Source of the DNA: Clostridium sp.
Lineage (GTDB): Bacteria > Bacillota > Clostridia > Clostridiales > Clostridiaceae
Length of the DNA stretch: 64,000 bases
NCBI RefSeq assembly: GCF_029267215.1
Contig: NZ_JARIDH010000025.1
Coordinates: forward strand, 19,223 to 83,222
Direction of reading: 5' to 3'
Part shown: piece by piece, positions 19,052 to 28,812 of the stretch
Layout of the letters: every line of letters begins with the position of its first letter
Position numbering within the stretch: position 1 is the first letter of the stretch
Position numbers and translations under genes: made by a program
The notes under the pieces: generated by a model
Database searches by the model: none
What the model was told of the DNA's origin: nothing
What the model saw: only the letters and a program-made list of their open reading frames with translations

Positions 19052-19367
19052 AAAAAACTCCTTATTTTTATATTTACCTTTGTTTTTAATTATAACTTTT
19101 TTATTGTAAAAAGAAAATTAATAGGGTCTTAAATTCATTATATGTATAAAGGACCTTATAAGCAAAATTATAGAAAATCTTTGAATACCCTTAAATTAAT
19201 TATGCATATGTAAATAACTCCTTATAAAAAGAAATTTTATAAAAAAGTTATGTTTTTAATGGCCTATATACTTTATAAAGTCAATATTTAGCTATTATTA
19301 ATATAATACTAAAACTAAGACTAAAACTAAGACTAAAATTGAAATTCTTATTTTATTTATAAAAAAC
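19052..19367. other. Intergenic region with a 12-bp tandem repeat
   Basis: No gene is visible. ACTAAAACTAAG occurs twice head to tail (19308-19331), with a third partial copy following. The minus-strand promoter of the MutS-like gene should lie near 19080-19150, but I cannot assign it confidently. Confidence 0.4.
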
Positions 19368-19369
19368 AA

Positions 19370-19398
19370 GAAGCCTAATATAAAAATTAGACTTCTCA
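19370..19398 (-). terminator. Terminator after ABC permease gene
   Basis: Stem AGAAG-CTAAT / ATTAG-CTTCT with one mismatch and a 6-nt loop; on the minus strand it runs into CTTGTTTTTTATAAA. Confidence 0.7.
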
Positions 19399-19418
19399 TT
19401 TATAATTAAATTTCATTT

Positions 19419-21026
19419 TTAAAGTTTTAAATCTTTTCTGTAAGTTTTTAAAGATACCTTTAATAATATCTTATAAATTACACCCATTACTAAGGATAAA
19501 AATATAAAATCAACTAAGAATATTATTAATATATTATCTGTAGTAATCAATATAAGGTTTGCTGCACCAGTTATTAAAGCAATAAGCATTATTATTAAAG
19601 GTTTAAAATTTTTACTATATAAATTCTTAGCATCTACCCAATTTAACTTTGGAGATGAATAATCTAAAAGCATATTTGCTAAAGATATTGTAATCACTGT
19701 AAGTATTTGAATTATCAAACTTAATAAAATAGCTAAAGGAGAAGCTTTTAAATAAATAACTATACAAAGTCCAATAAGTATGGCTAGCGAATTCACTATA
19801 AAACAAACTATTATCTTTGATTTAAGTTGTGTTTTATAGTCTACTGGTATATATTTTGAAACTAATATATCCTTTCCTTCTCTACTTAAAGCTGTGGCGG
19901 CAACAGCATTTCCTATCACTGTCAATGATGTAGCTAAATATGTTGAAGTAACCACCCATAAATCTATTGTTCTTTTGGGAAACATATCAATGGATTTACC
20001 TCTTAAAATAAAAATAAATAAAAATATTGGCATATATAAAATCATAACAACGCAGTTTATAAAGTTGCTTGGTTCTCTCAAAATTGTTCTAAGCTCTCTT
20101 ATTACGAGAGTTTTTAATTTAGAATTTTTCACTACAGCAACGCCTTTTCCATCTTTTAATATATTTTTCTTTTCACTATAAACATTATTTCTATTATTTA
20201 ATATTTTTTTATATAGTATTTTTCCTAATGTATAAGCGATTATTAATATTAAAGCTGATAAAAATATAAGTATTCCAAGATTCATAATTCCTTTAGCTGA
20301 ATTACTATAAATCAATGCCTTTGCACTGAATATATTAGTAATAAATATATTATTTGCTAAAGTTAAAAGTCCATTATTCTGATTAAGTGAATTAGCTATA
20401 TTCTCTTGATTTAACCCTATAGAATTTAATGAATAAATTCCAATCATAATTATTATCCCTAAACATCCAAAAATTATTTTAAATGCATTTTGATACTTAG
20501 ATATATTTATAAAACTCATCAAAAACATAGTTATTAATATACAAAATATAATTACAACTATTGGTGAAACTAAATACACTGGAATCATCATTAAAAAATA
20601 TGTAAATCCTAAATTAGAATCCATTCCAAATGTTATTAAGGGAAGTATAATTATTGCTAGATAAATATACATATCAATTAAACAAGTTAAGAATTTAGCT
20701 ATCATAATCTCACTACTTTTAAATGGTAATGACCTTATTGGATCTATATCCTGTGAAAAGAAAAAGGAATCCATTATATCATAAATACCTAAAAATAAAA
20801 CAACCAAAGAACCAATTAAAAATATAAGTGAAACAAGGTATCCTTCCTGTCCAATTTCTGAAAATATAGGATATAATTCATCTATTATCCCAGCTATAGG
20901 TGCTGATAACCCAAATAAGATTAATATATAAAAAATTATGGATAAATTTTTATTCTTTATTCCATTAGAAGCATTATTAAAAGAGTTTCCTAAAAAATAT
21001 TTTAATAGTATTTTAATTCTCTTCAT
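19419..21026 (-). CDS. ABC-type exporter permease subunit
   Basis: 535-aa polytopic membrane protein with about twelve hydrophobic segments in two halves. It is a large ABC-2-like permease. Segments near the middle (LKTLVIRELRTILREPSNFI, around residue 310) resemble the cytoplasmic elbow that begins ABC-exporter halves. It overlaps the ATPase gene by 14 nt, so translation is probably coupled, and the two form one transporter. The substrate is unknown; the architecture is that of YthQ/EcsB-like or antibiotic-peptide exporters. Confidence 0.8.
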   Translation of the reverse strand: MKRIKILLKYFLGNSFNNASNGIKNKNLSIIFYILILFGLSAPIAGIIDELYPIFSEIGQEGYLVSLIFLIGSLVVLFLGIYDIMDSFFFSQDIDPIRSLPFKSSEIMIAKFLTCLIDMYIYLAIIILPLITFGMDSNLGFTYFLMMIPVYLVSPIVVIIFCILITMFLMSFINISKYQNAFKIIFGCLGIIIMIGIYSLNSIGLNQENIANSLNQNNGLLTLANNIFITNIFSAKALIYSNSAKGIMNLGILIFLSALILIIAYTLGKILYKKILNNRNNVYSEKKNILKDGKGVAVVKNSKLKTLVIRELRTILREPSNFINCVVMILYMPIFLFIFILRGKSIDMFPKRTIDLWVVTSTYLATSLTVIGNAVAATALSREGKDILVSKYIPVDYKTQLKSKIIVCFIVNSLAILIGLCIVIYLKASPLAILLSLIIQILTVITISLANMLLDYSSPKLNWVDAKNLYSKNFKPLIIMLIALITGAANLILITTDNILIIFLVDFIFLSLVMGVIYKILLKVSLKTYRKDLKL

Positions 21027-21744
21027 TTTCTGTAATCTCCAAAAACATTTTTTCTAGTGAATCATTGCATTTAAACTCTTCTCTTAACTCTTCTAATGTA
21101 CCAACAAATATTAATTTTCCTTTTTTAATTATTCCAACTCTATCACATACCTTTTCAGCAACTTCTAGTACATGAGTTGAAAATAAAACAGTATTTCCTG
21201 CATCTGCATGCTCTCTCATCATTTCTTTTAGTAAATATGATGATTTAGGGTCTAATCCAGTAAGAGGTTCATCAAGTATCCAAACCTTAGGATTATGAAG
21301 TAAAACCCCCATTATTATAATTTTCTGTCTCATACCATGAGAATAGCTTTGTATTTTATCAGCTAAAGAATTCTCCATACTAAATCTTTTAGCTAATTCT
21401 TCAATTCTAACTTTTCTATCTGATTCACTAACTTCATACACATCTCCCATGAAATTAAGATACTCTATTCCTTTATATCTTAAAAACATATCTGGACTAT
21501 CTGGAACATATCCAAACTGCATTTTAGCTTCTACAGGATTTTTAACAACATCAAAATTATTTATTAATATCTCTCCCCTTGTAGGCTCAGATATTCCTGT
21601 AATCATGCTAATTGTAGTTGTTTTTCCAGCTCCATTTGGTCCTAAAATACCAAATATCTCTCCATCTCTAATCTCTAGAGTTAATCCATCTACGGCCTTA
21701 ACTCCTGGCATATACTCTTTATCTACATTCTTTAAAGTAATCAT
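21013..21744 (-). CDS. ABC transporter ATP-binding protein
   Basis: ATPase subunit of the adjacent exporter, 243 aa from the ATG at 21744 (MITLKNVDKEY), which has GAAAGGGTGG upstream. An earlier in-frame TTG at 21762 overlaps that site. Motifs: Walker A GPNGAGKTTT near residue 38, Q-loop region QFGYVPDS, signature SYSHGMRQKI (a variant of LSGGQ), Walker B VWILDEPLTGLDP, H-loop STHVLEVAE. The variant signature and DVYEVSE insertion resemble the CcmA/YxlF-type ABC-2 family, consistent with its permease partner. Confidence 0.92.
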   Translation of the reverse strand: MITLKNVDKEYMPGVKAVDGLTLEIRDGEIFGILGPNGAGKTTTISMITGISEPTRGEILINNFDVVKNPVEAKMQFGYVPDSPDMFLRYKGIEYLNFMGDVYEVSESDRKVRIEELAKRFSMENSLADKIQSYSHGMRQKIIIMGVLLHNPKVWILDEPLTGLDPKSSYLLKEMMREHADAGNTVLFSTHVLEVAEKVCDRVGIIKKGKLIFVGTLEELREEFKCNDSLEKMFLEITENEEN

Positions 21745-21865
21745 ACTTAGCCACCCTTTCAATCAAGTTATTAATAATATAGTAGCATACACCAAATCCA
21801 AAACCTAGATATTTTCCCAATTATTACTCTTAAATCTTCCTTAAATATATTAAAGTAAAATAAAA

Positions 21866-21897
21866 AAGAGCCTACAAATCTCAAGATTTGCAAGCTC
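21866..21897 (-). terminator. Terminator after degV gene
   Basis: Imperfect stem GAGC..CAAATCT / AGATTTG..GCTC; on the minus strand it is followed by CTTTTTTATTTTA. Confidence 0.75.
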
Positions 21898-21940
21898 ATT
21901 TTAAAACTTCCTACTAATATAATTTTATTTTTATAAAGTA

Positions 21941-22792
21941 TTAAGACTCTCTAGCATAAGCTATTCCAACACTCTTAACACCTACGTGAACTCCTATAAC
22001 AGCACTAATTTCACCAATTATAGCATCTAAACCTAATTCGTCTTTAAGTCTCTTAGCTAAATCTTTTGCTTCATCTTCTGCTAATATATGACATACAACA
22101 GCTTTCTTAATTCCTTTTTCATTAATCTCACGACTAACTAAATCAACAATCTTATCTATAGCTCTCTTCTTAGTTCTAACCTTATCCATTACAATAACAG
22201 CACCTTCTTTTACTGTTAATATTGGATTTATTTTAAGAACTTTTCCAAATAAAGCAGCTGCGCCACCTATTCTTCCACCTTTTTTAAGATTATCTAAAGT
22301 TCCAGGAATAAACACTATTTCTGATTCTTCTATTGTATTTTTAACTATACTTGAAACTTCTTCAAAACTTTTTCCTTCCTTGGCAGCCTTAGCCCCTTCA
22401 ACAACACCAATTCCAAGAGCCATTACTGAGGTTTCTGAATCAATAAGTTCAATCTTAGTATTTGGATAATTTTCTAAAATCATATTTTTTATGATATGTG
22501 AAGTTGTATATGTTCCACTTAATTTAGATGATATAAACGCAGCAACTATATCATGACCATCCTTAGCAAATTTCTCAAAAGCATTATAAAATTCTTCCAT
22601 TGAAGGTTGAGATGAAGTTGGAAGTTTATCACACTTAGCTAATTCATCATAAAAAGCTTCGCTATCTATATCAACTTCCTTATAACTTTCTCCATTCATT
22701 ATAACACTTAAAGATACTATCTCTATTCCGTACTTTTCGGTTAATTCCTTTGGTATGCAACTAGTACTATCTGTAATTACTTTAACAGCCAT
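21941..22792 (-). CDS. DegV family (FakB-like) fatty-acid-binding protein
   Basis: 283-aa DegV-fold protein. Members bind fatty acids, and FakB proteins present them to the kinase FakA for phospholipid synthesis. Seen: the N-terminal VKVITDSTSCIP with the family TDS/STxxxP motif, LPTSSQPS near residue 56, a central AAFISSKLSGTY motif and the GTLDNLKKGGRIGGAAALFG stretch around 160-180. AGGAGG precedes the ATG. It is monocistronic. No fakA lies in this window, so which fatty acid or kinase it serves is open. Confidence 0.9.
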   Translation of the reverse strand: MAVKVITDSTSCIPKELTEKYGIEIVSLSVIMNGESYKEVDIDSEAFYDELAKCDKLPTSSQPSMEEFYNAFEKFAKDGHDIVAAFISSKLSGTYTTSHIIKNMILENYPNTKIELIDSETSVMALGIGVVEGAKAAKEGKSFEEVSSIVKNTIEESEIVFIPGTLDNLKKGGRIGGAAALFGKVLKINPILTVKEGAVIVMDKVRTKKRAIDKIVDLVSREINEKGIKKAVVCHILAEDEAKDLAKRLKDELGLDAIIGEISAVIGVHVGVKSVGIAYARES

Positions 22793-23091
22793 ATATTCCT
22801 CCTAAACTTAAATACATTATTTTAGCCTTTATATATCATCATAATCAAAAACTAAAATATATCTGTTATTTTTCCATATTAGATTTTATCTATATTATAT
22901 TTATACATTATTTTAAGTTATATATTATATTGTTAATATTTATTTTAAGCCTACACTAAAATTAAAATATGTTAAATTTTAATAATATATTATTCATTTT
23001 AACATTTAATTGAACTTTGTAAAACTTTTTTCAACATATAAGTTTATTTTTAAATAAATTAATATAAATTATAATATTTTCAATTACAATT
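22793..23091. other. AT-rich intergenic region (degV-uvrB)
   Basis: About 300 bp of very AT-rich sequence with the degV promoter presumably on the minus strand. I see no ORF, no strong stem-loop and no recognisable RNA. Confidence 0.35.
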
Positions 23092-25074
23092 TTATTTATC
23101 TTTATTATCTTTTAAATCCTTTATTATGTCTCTAAGCTCTGCTGCTCTTTCAAACTGAAGATTTTTAGCAGCCTCTTTCATTTCATTCTCATATTGTTTT
23201 ATAAGTTTTTCCAATGGAATATCTCTCTTCTCAGCTTTCTTAATTTCAGTTTTATACTCTTCCTTATCCTCTGAAACCTTAGTAGCCTCAATAACATCTC
23301 TTACCCCTTTAATTACAGTGGTTGGAACAATTCCATGTTCTTTATTATATTCCATCTGAATGACTCTTCTTCTCTCAGTCTCACCTATAGATTTATTCAT
23401 TGATTTAGTTATTCTATCTGCATACATAATAACCTTACTCTCTGAATTTCTAGCAGCTCTTCCTATTGTTTGTATTAATGAAGTTTCAGACCTTAAAAAT
23501 CCCTCTTTATCAGCATCAAGTATAGAAACTAATGCAACCTCTGGTATATCTAATCCCTCTCTTAAAAGATTTATACCTATTAAAACATCTACTTCTCCAA
23601 GTCTAAGCTCTCTTATTATCTTCATTCTTTCAATAGTATCTATATCTGAATGCATATAAGTTGCTTTAACATCTAAATCCTTAAGATATTTTGTTAAATC
23701 CTCTGCCATCTTCTTTGTAAGTGTTGTTATAAGAACTCTAAAACCTTTTTGAACAGTTTTTTGAATTTCTCCATATAAATCATCAATTTGCCCTTTAATA
23801 GGTCTAACCTCTATAACTGGGTCTAATAGTCCTGTAGGTCTTATAATCTGTTCTGCAACAACTTTAGAATGTTCTAACTCATAATCAGAAGGAGTTGCAC
23901 TTACAAATACTACTTGATTAATCTTATTTTCAAACTCCTCAAATTTAAGAGGTCTATTATCAAAAGCACAAGGAAGTCTAAATCCAAAATCAACTAATGA
24001 AGATTTTCTTGACCTATCACCTGCATACATAGCTCTAACCTGTGGTAATGTAACATGACTCTCATCAATAAACATTAAAAAATCTTCTGGAAAATAATCT
24101 AATAAAGTCTTAGGAGGAGTACCTTTAGCTCTGCCATCTAATATTCTTGAATAATTTTCTATTCCTTGGCAGTATCCCATTTCCCTAATCATCTCTATAT
24201 CATAATTTGTTCTTTGTTTAAGTCTTTGAGCTTCTAAAATCTTATCCTGAGAAGTAAGCTCTTTTAATCTATCTTCAAGTTCATCCTCTATTATACTTAT
24301 TGATTTTTCTAATTTTTCTTGCGAAGTAGCAAAGTGTGAAGATGGTGTTATAAGTACATGTTCTCTTTCTCCTATTATATTACCTGTTAAAACATCAAAT
24401 TCTCTTATTCTATCTATTTCATCTCCAAAAAATTCAACTCTTATACCTTTTGATGAAGAAGATGAAGGAATAATATCCAAATTATCTCCTCTCACCCTAA
24501 ATGTTCCTCTAGAAAAATCAATATCATTTCTTTCATATTGTATCTCTATAAGCTTTTTAATAACCTCGTCTCTCTCTTTAATCATTCCAGGTCTTAAAGA
24601 AACTGTAAGCTTTTTATATTCTTCTGGGTTACCAAGACCATAAATACAAGATACTGAAGCAACGATTATAACATCTCTTCTTTCAAGCAAAGCTGATGTA
24701 GCTGAATGACGAAGTTTATCAATCTCATCATTAATAGAAGCATCTTTCTCTATAAAAGTATCAGTTTGAGGAACATAAGCCTCTGGTTGATAATAATCAT
24801 AGTATGAAACAAAATATTCTACTATATTTTCTGGAAAAAATTCTTTAAACTCTGCACAAAGCTGAGCTGCTAAGGTTTTATTATGTGCTAATATCAAAGT
24901 TGGCTTCTGAGTTTTTTCTATTATATTAGCCATAGTAAAGGTCTTACCAGACCCTGTAACTCCTAAAAGCGTTTGTCCTCTATTTCCATCCTCTATAGAA
25001 TCAACTAACTTTTTAACAGCCTTAGGTTGATCCCCTGTAGGTTTAAATTTTGAATGTATCTTAAACTCTCCCAT
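23092..25074 (-). CDS. uvrB: UvrABC excinuclease subunit B
   Basis: UvrB, the damage-verifying helicase-like subunit of nucleotide excision repair, 660 aa. It works with UvrA and UvrC in the cytoplasm. Seen: Walker [11 protein letters not shown] near residue 38, the beta-hairpin region [20 protein letters not shown], the DEAH-like [12 protein letters not shown], helicase motifs [13 protein letters not shown] and TIGRAARN, and the C-terminal UVR motif [16 protein letters not shown] that contacts UvrC. TGGAGG is upstream of the ATG. uvrA is not in the window. I saw no clear LexA box in the 150 bp upstream. Confidence 0.98.
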   Translation of the reverse strand: MGEFKIHSKFKPTGDQPKAVKKLVDSIEDGNRGQTLLGVTGSGKTFTMANIIEKTQKPTLILAHNKTLAAQLCAEFKEFFPENIVEYFVSYYDYYQPEAYVPQTDTFIEKDASINDEIDKLRHSATSALLERRDVIIVASVSCIYGLGNPEEYKKLTVSLRPGMIKERDEVIKKLIEIQYERNDIDFSRGTFRVRGDNLDIIPSSSSSKGIRVEFFGDEIDRIREFDVLTGNIIGEREHVLITPSSHFATSQEKLEKSISIIEDELEDRLKELTSQDKILEAQRLKQRTNYDIEMIREMGYCQGIENYSRILDGRAKGTPPKTLLDYFPEDFLMFIDESHVTLPQVRAMYAGDRSRKSSLVDFGFRLPCAFDNRPLKFEEFENKINQVVFVSATPSDYELEHSKVVAEQIIRPTGLLDPVIEVRPIKGQIDDLYGEIQKTVQKGFRVLITTLTKKMAEDLTKYLKDLDVKATYMHSDIDTIERMKIIRELRLGEVDVLIGINLLREGLDIPEVALVSILDADKEGFLRSETSLIQTIGRAARNSESKVIMYADRITKSMNKSIGETERRRVIQMEYNKEHGIVPTTVIKGVRDVIEATKVSEDKEEYKTEIKKAEKRDIPLEKLIKQYENEMKEAAKNLQFERAAELRDIIKDLKDNKDK

Positions 25075-25234
25075 GCTTTTACCTCCATATCATAAGAAGC
25101 CATACCAAAACCTAATAATAAAACTTACAAATATATTCTAATAACCTATCTATATTCCTTATGAAACATAGAACTTGTTACCCTTATAATTTGTAAGTTT
25201 TACTAAGAAATTATTACGTTATAGCCTCTTTTAA

Positions 25235-26521
25235 TTATTTATCTTCTTTATTTTGTTTTTCCTTTTGAGAGGCTTTCTTTAACTTTTCTATAAGCTCATT
25301 AACCTCTTTATCATAGGAAGTCCCTTTTGGAACTAATATAATACCAAAAAGCTTTCCTCTATCTTCACTTGATATAGTATGTTTTTGAATTTCGCCATTA
25401 TTTTTTCTTACTTCAAGATTAACTCCATAATAATTTTTCTTTATGGCCATAAAAACATCTTTTTCACTTTTTGGAATTTCACCATTTAACTTTATTATTC
25501 TATCTCCGCTTCTTAATCCCTTTTCAAAAGCTAATGAATTTGGTAATACATCTAATATACATATATCATCATCACCAGAAAAATATAATGGAGCTCTATT
25601 ACTTTCTATTTTCTCCTCGATCTTAATTCTTAATCCATATAAAAAAGGAATTAAAACTAATAAAATAATAGTTAGTACATAACTATATTTTAATATGTAA
25701 TCTAATCCTAATATAGCTATACCATATATTATATCAATGGTCCCTGAACTTACAATCTTATTTCCTTTACTTCTTGTAAAAGTGGAAGAATCATAAAATA
25801 TAACCCCATAAGTTGCAATAGTTGCTATGGCCACTCCACTTATTAATGAAGCCATATTTTCCCCACTAAAAAAAGGCAACCATTTTGGAAAATTACCTAT
25901 TTCATTTATTACCACACTTCCAGAGTTATTTCCCATTACCACCAATAAGCCTAGAGGAATAATCCAAAATCTTCTAAAACTAAAACCACCAATAAGTTTT
26001 CCATCTTTTTGAGTAAATATAGGCAGATATCCACTCTTCCCATCAACCATAGTTAATAATCCTTCTATGATTGAAAAAACTCCAACTAAAGCTATTATTG
26101 ATGTTATATTTGAATCAAAGCTAAAACCTCTTCCTAAATACTTTTCATTAAATCCTAAAATAACAGCTATTATTCCAATAAGGCTTGATATATATGGCAT
26201 ATTAAGAAATCTATTTCTATATATTACTGAAAATATAGTCCCTATTAAAATCGCATCAACCAAAGAACTATTTTCAAAGGTTACTCCTAAAAAACTAAGC
26301 ATTAAACTAGCTAATATACCACCTATTATACCAAATAATATTTGTGATAAAGTAAGCTCAAGAGGAGAGACTATACTCCTCCCAAGCATTAATTTCTGCA
26401 TAAAAGCAATCTTTCTATTTTTAAAATAGAATAAAAACCCAACTACTATTAACATTAAAGATAAGGTAGGACTTATTAATGCATAAGATACTGCTCTTAA
26501 TATTTCTATAATTAGATTCAC
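25235..26521 (-). CDS. Polytopic membrane protein with C-terminal PDZ domain
   Basis: 428 aa. Residues ~1-310 hold about eight to ten membrane helices; a PDZ domain follows (about 325-400) with LPNSLAFEKGLRSGDRIIKL and NGEIPKSEKDVFMAI. The layout resembles the Bacillus division protein MinJ and similar clostridial PDZ membrane proteins, but the sequence alone does not prove the same role. It follows the CtpA-type protease by ~20 nt, so the two are probably co-transcribed; the PDZ domain may recruit or regulate protease substrates. The C-terminus is lysine-rich and cytoplasmic. Confidence 0.83.
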   Translation of the reverse strand: MNLIIEILRAVSYALISPTLSLMLIVVGFLFYFKNRKIAFMQKLMLGRSIVSPLELTLSQILFGIIGGILASLMLSFLGVTFENSSLVDAILIGTIFSVIYRNRFLNMPYISSLIGIIAVILGFNEKYLGRGFSFDSNITSIIALVGVFSIIEGLLTMVDGKSGYLPIFTQKDGKLIGGFSFRRFWIIPLGLLVVMGNNSGSVVINEIGNFPKWLPFFSGENMASLISGVAIATIATYGVIFYDSSTFTRSKGNKIVSSGTIDIIYGIAILGLDYILKYSYVLTIILLVLIPFLYGLRIKIEEKIESNRAPLYFSGDDDICILDVLPNSLAFEKGLRSGDRIIKLNGEIPKSEKDVFMAIKKNYYGVNLEVRKNNGEIQKHTISSEDRGKLFGIILVPKGTSYDKEVNELIEKLKKASQKEKQNKEDK

Positions 26522-26540
26522 TTTAAGTCCTCCAAATTTA

Positions 26541-27815
26541 TTATTTTATTTTGCTTTTTATAACCTCTAAAGCCTTTTCAAATTGAGGATCTTGACTTCT
26601 CACATAAGGTTTTCCTTTAAGTTCTTCTGGATATTCCACAGTTATATTCGGAGAAATTCCTTTTTTGTGTATATTCTCTCCATCTGGAGTATAGTACTTA
26701 GAGATTGTAACCTTTAAGGCTGTTCCATCTTTTTCATTTCCTATCTTATCTAAAACAACTTGAACTATGCCTTTTCCAAAACTTGTTGTTCCAATTAAAG
26801 TTCCAAGTTTATAATCTCTAACTGCCCCTGCCACTATTTCTGAAGCTGAGGCTGTTCCTCCATCTATTAATACAACAAGTGGCATACCTTGAGCTATTCC
26901 ACCCTTTGACTTACTCTCTTCCCTATTACCATATTTATCTACTGTGGATACAATAACCTTATCCTTAGGAACGAAATTAGACACTAAATCTACACATTCC
27001 TTCATAAACCCACCTGGATTTCCTCTTAAATCAAGAATTAATCCCTTCATTCCTTTATCTTCTAAAGATTTTAACTGTGTTTCAAACTCTTTTGCTGTTC
27101 CTTCATCAAAAGCTAAGACTTTAATATAACCAATATCACCATCAATCATTTCACTTTTTACATTAATTGTCTTAACCTCATCTCTCATGACATCAACATC
27201 AAATTCGCCTTTACCTTCTCTATATAATGTTAATTTTATATTTTCTTTAGTAGTTCCTTTCATCATAGAAACTGCTTTATCTAATTCTTTCCCTGAAACT
27301 TGTGTTCCATTTATCTTCATAATAATATCGCCAGCTTTTATACCAGCTTTCTCTGCTGGGCCCCCTTCAATAGGTGAAATAACAACTATCTTATCATCTT
27401 TAATACCTACTTGAATTCCAATGCCCATATAATTTCCTTGACTCTTCTCTTTAAAATCAGAATACTCTTTTTTATTCATATAATATGTATATGGATCTCC
27501 TAATGATAAAGTCATACCTTTTATAGCTGCTTCTGAAAGCTTATCATCATCAATTTTTCCATCATACCATCTATATAACATCTCTCTAACTTCTAAAACC
27601 TTTTTAAAATTATCTGTATCATCTACCTTTTCCAAGGAAGATTGAACAGCCTTAATATTTGTTAAGGGTAAAACACCCCACGCCGTTAGTCTATTTCCTG
27701 CATAAACCGAAACACCCACAATTAAAGTTAATGCAGCCACCATAGAAATAGTTCTCATTCTCTTTTTATTTTTAGGACTATATATATATTTTTTGTCCTC
27801 TTCCTTATTACTCAA
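26541..27815 (-). CDS. S41 family C-terminal processing peptidase (CtpA/CtpB type)
   Basis: Membrane-anchored PDZ serine protease of the C-terminal-processing family, 424 aa from the TTG at 27815 (AAGGGTGG upstream); an alternative GTG is at 27824. One N-terminal membrane helix (about 20-45) places the protease outside. A PDZ domain (about 125-205) carries NYMGIGIQVG and PAEKAGIKAGD. The S41 domain has the Ser in GGTASASEI (near residue 325) and the Lys in GTTSFGKG (near 348), the expected Ser-Lys dyad. A terminator separates it from ftsX, with hardly any room for a promoter. Confidence 0.92.
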   Translation of the reverse strand: MSNKEEDKKYIYSPKNKKRMRTISMVAALTLIVGVSVYAGNRLTAWGVLPLTNIKAVQSSLEKVDDTDNFKKVLEVREMLYRWYDGKIDDDKLSEAAIKGMTLSLGDPYTYYMNKKEYSDFKEKSQGNYMGIGIQVGIKDDKIVVISPIEGGPAEKAGIKAGDIIMKINGTQVSGKELDKAVSMMKGTTKENIKLTLYREGKGEFDVDVMRDEVKTINVKSEMIDGDIGYIKVLAFDEGTAKEFETQLKSLEDKGMKGLILDLRGNPGGFMKECVDLVSNFVPKDKVIVSTVDKYGNREESKSKGGIAQGMPLVVLIDGGTASASEIVAGAVRDYKLGTLIGTTSFGKGIVQVVLDKIGNEKDGTALKVTISKYYTPDGENIHKKGISPNITVEYPEELKGKPYVRSQDPQFEKALEVIKSKIK

Positions 27816-27835
27816 AAAAACCACCCTTTCACAAA

Positions 27836-27886
27836 AAAAGCTTAAAATACGCTATATTTAAATAGTTTACGTATTTTAAGCCTTTT
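27836..27886 (-). terminator. Terminator/attenuator between ftsX and ctpA
   Basis: Stem AAAAGCTTAAAATACG / CGTATTTTAAGC.TTTT around an 18-nt loop. In the minus direction it runs into TTTTTTTG and is followed only 4 nt later by the GAAAGGGTGG ribosome site of the protease gene. Confidence 0.8.
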
Positions 27887-27903
27887 ATATTCTCTATTAA
27901 ATA

Positions 27904-28812
27904 TTAAACATCTAAGAATTTTCTTAAAGCTATTATACTACCTAATGCTCCAATAATAACACCAGCTAATATAAATTGCCATGACATTGTTGTTAATACA
28001 TACATTGGTGGTACAAATGTAGGCATATATAATGAAGATGCAGCTATTATATGTCCATATAACCATTTATATAAACCATATAAAATTCCAGTTGATAATA
28101 ATGCACCAACTAAACCTATGATAATACCCTCTATTACGAAAGGCCATCTAATAAACCAGTCAGTAGCACCAACAAACTTCATTATTCCAACTTCTCTTCT
28201 TCTTGAGTAAACAGTTATTTTAATAGTATTTACTATTAAGAATAATGATACACCTATGAAGATTATTCCTAAGATTAATCCAACTGTGTTTATAATTTTA
28301 ACAAATGAATTTATAGTTCCTATAAGTTGTTGATCATTTCCTACATCTTCAACACCAGGCATAAATTCTTTATTAACTTTAACTCCATTTTCAACAGCAG
28401 TTGCTACCTCTGGAGAATTTAAACTTACTATAAATGATGCTGGAAGTGGATTATTTTCCTTAGTATAACCTGATAATATTTGTTTATTATACTCACTTTG
28501 ATTTTCCATCTTTGAAAAAGCTTGATCTTTTGATTCGTACACAACTTCTTTTACACCACTAATTGTTTTTAACTTAGCCTCTATTGCTTGTTGTTCTTGC
28601 TGAGTTATTCCATCTTTTAAGAATACACTTACTTGGATTTTATCTTGAACATCTGTTACTCCAGCCTTTACATTCAAAGCTGTTAATAAGAAAGCTCCAA
28701 ATATAAGTAAAGTCATAAGAACAGTTGCCATGGAAGCAATACTTATTGTTCTATTTCTCTTTAAACTTTTGAAAGCATCAGATATGAAATATCCTACTGT
28801 ACTAAACTTCAT
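27904..28812 (-). CDS. ftsX: Cell division ABC-like permease FtsX
   Basis: FtsX, the membrane subunit of FtsEX, about 303 aa with four membrane helices (near 22-45, 165-190, 220-245 and 270-295) and a large extracytoplasmic loop after the first helix. It transmits FtsE ATP cycles to peptidoglycan hydrolases at the wall. The frame extends to 28839, but the ATG at 28812 (MKFSTVGYF) has GGAGG 8 nt upstream and overlaps ftsE by 11 nt. Recognisable segments are SLKRNRTISIASMATVLMTL near the N-terminus and RRREVGIMKFVGATDWFIRWPF. Confidence 0.95.
   Translation of the reverse strand: MKFSTVGYFISDAFKSLKRNRTISIASMATVLMTLLIFGAFLLTALNVKAGVTDVQDKIQVSVFLKDGITQQEQQAIEAKLKTISGVKEVVYESKDQAFSKMENQSEYNKQILSGYTKENNPLPASFIVSLNSPEVATAVENGVKVNKEFMPGVEDVGNDQQLIGTINSFVKIINTVGLILGIIFIGVSLFLIVNTIKITVYSRRREVGIMKFVGATDWFIRWPFVIEGIIIGLVGALLSTGILYGLYKWLYGHIIAASSLYMPTFVPPMYVLTTMSWQFILAGVIIGALGSIIALRKFLDV

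Noticed and set aside
19308..19340. 12-bp tandem repeat ACTAAAACTAAG as a CRISPR or iteron
   Set aside because: Only two and a half units with no spacers and no associated genes; simple slippage is enough.
25075..25234. GAACTTGTTAC upstream of uvrB as a LexA (SOS) box
   Set aside because: It does not fit the GAAC-N4-GTTC pattern: the second half reads TACC, so it was not listed as an operator.
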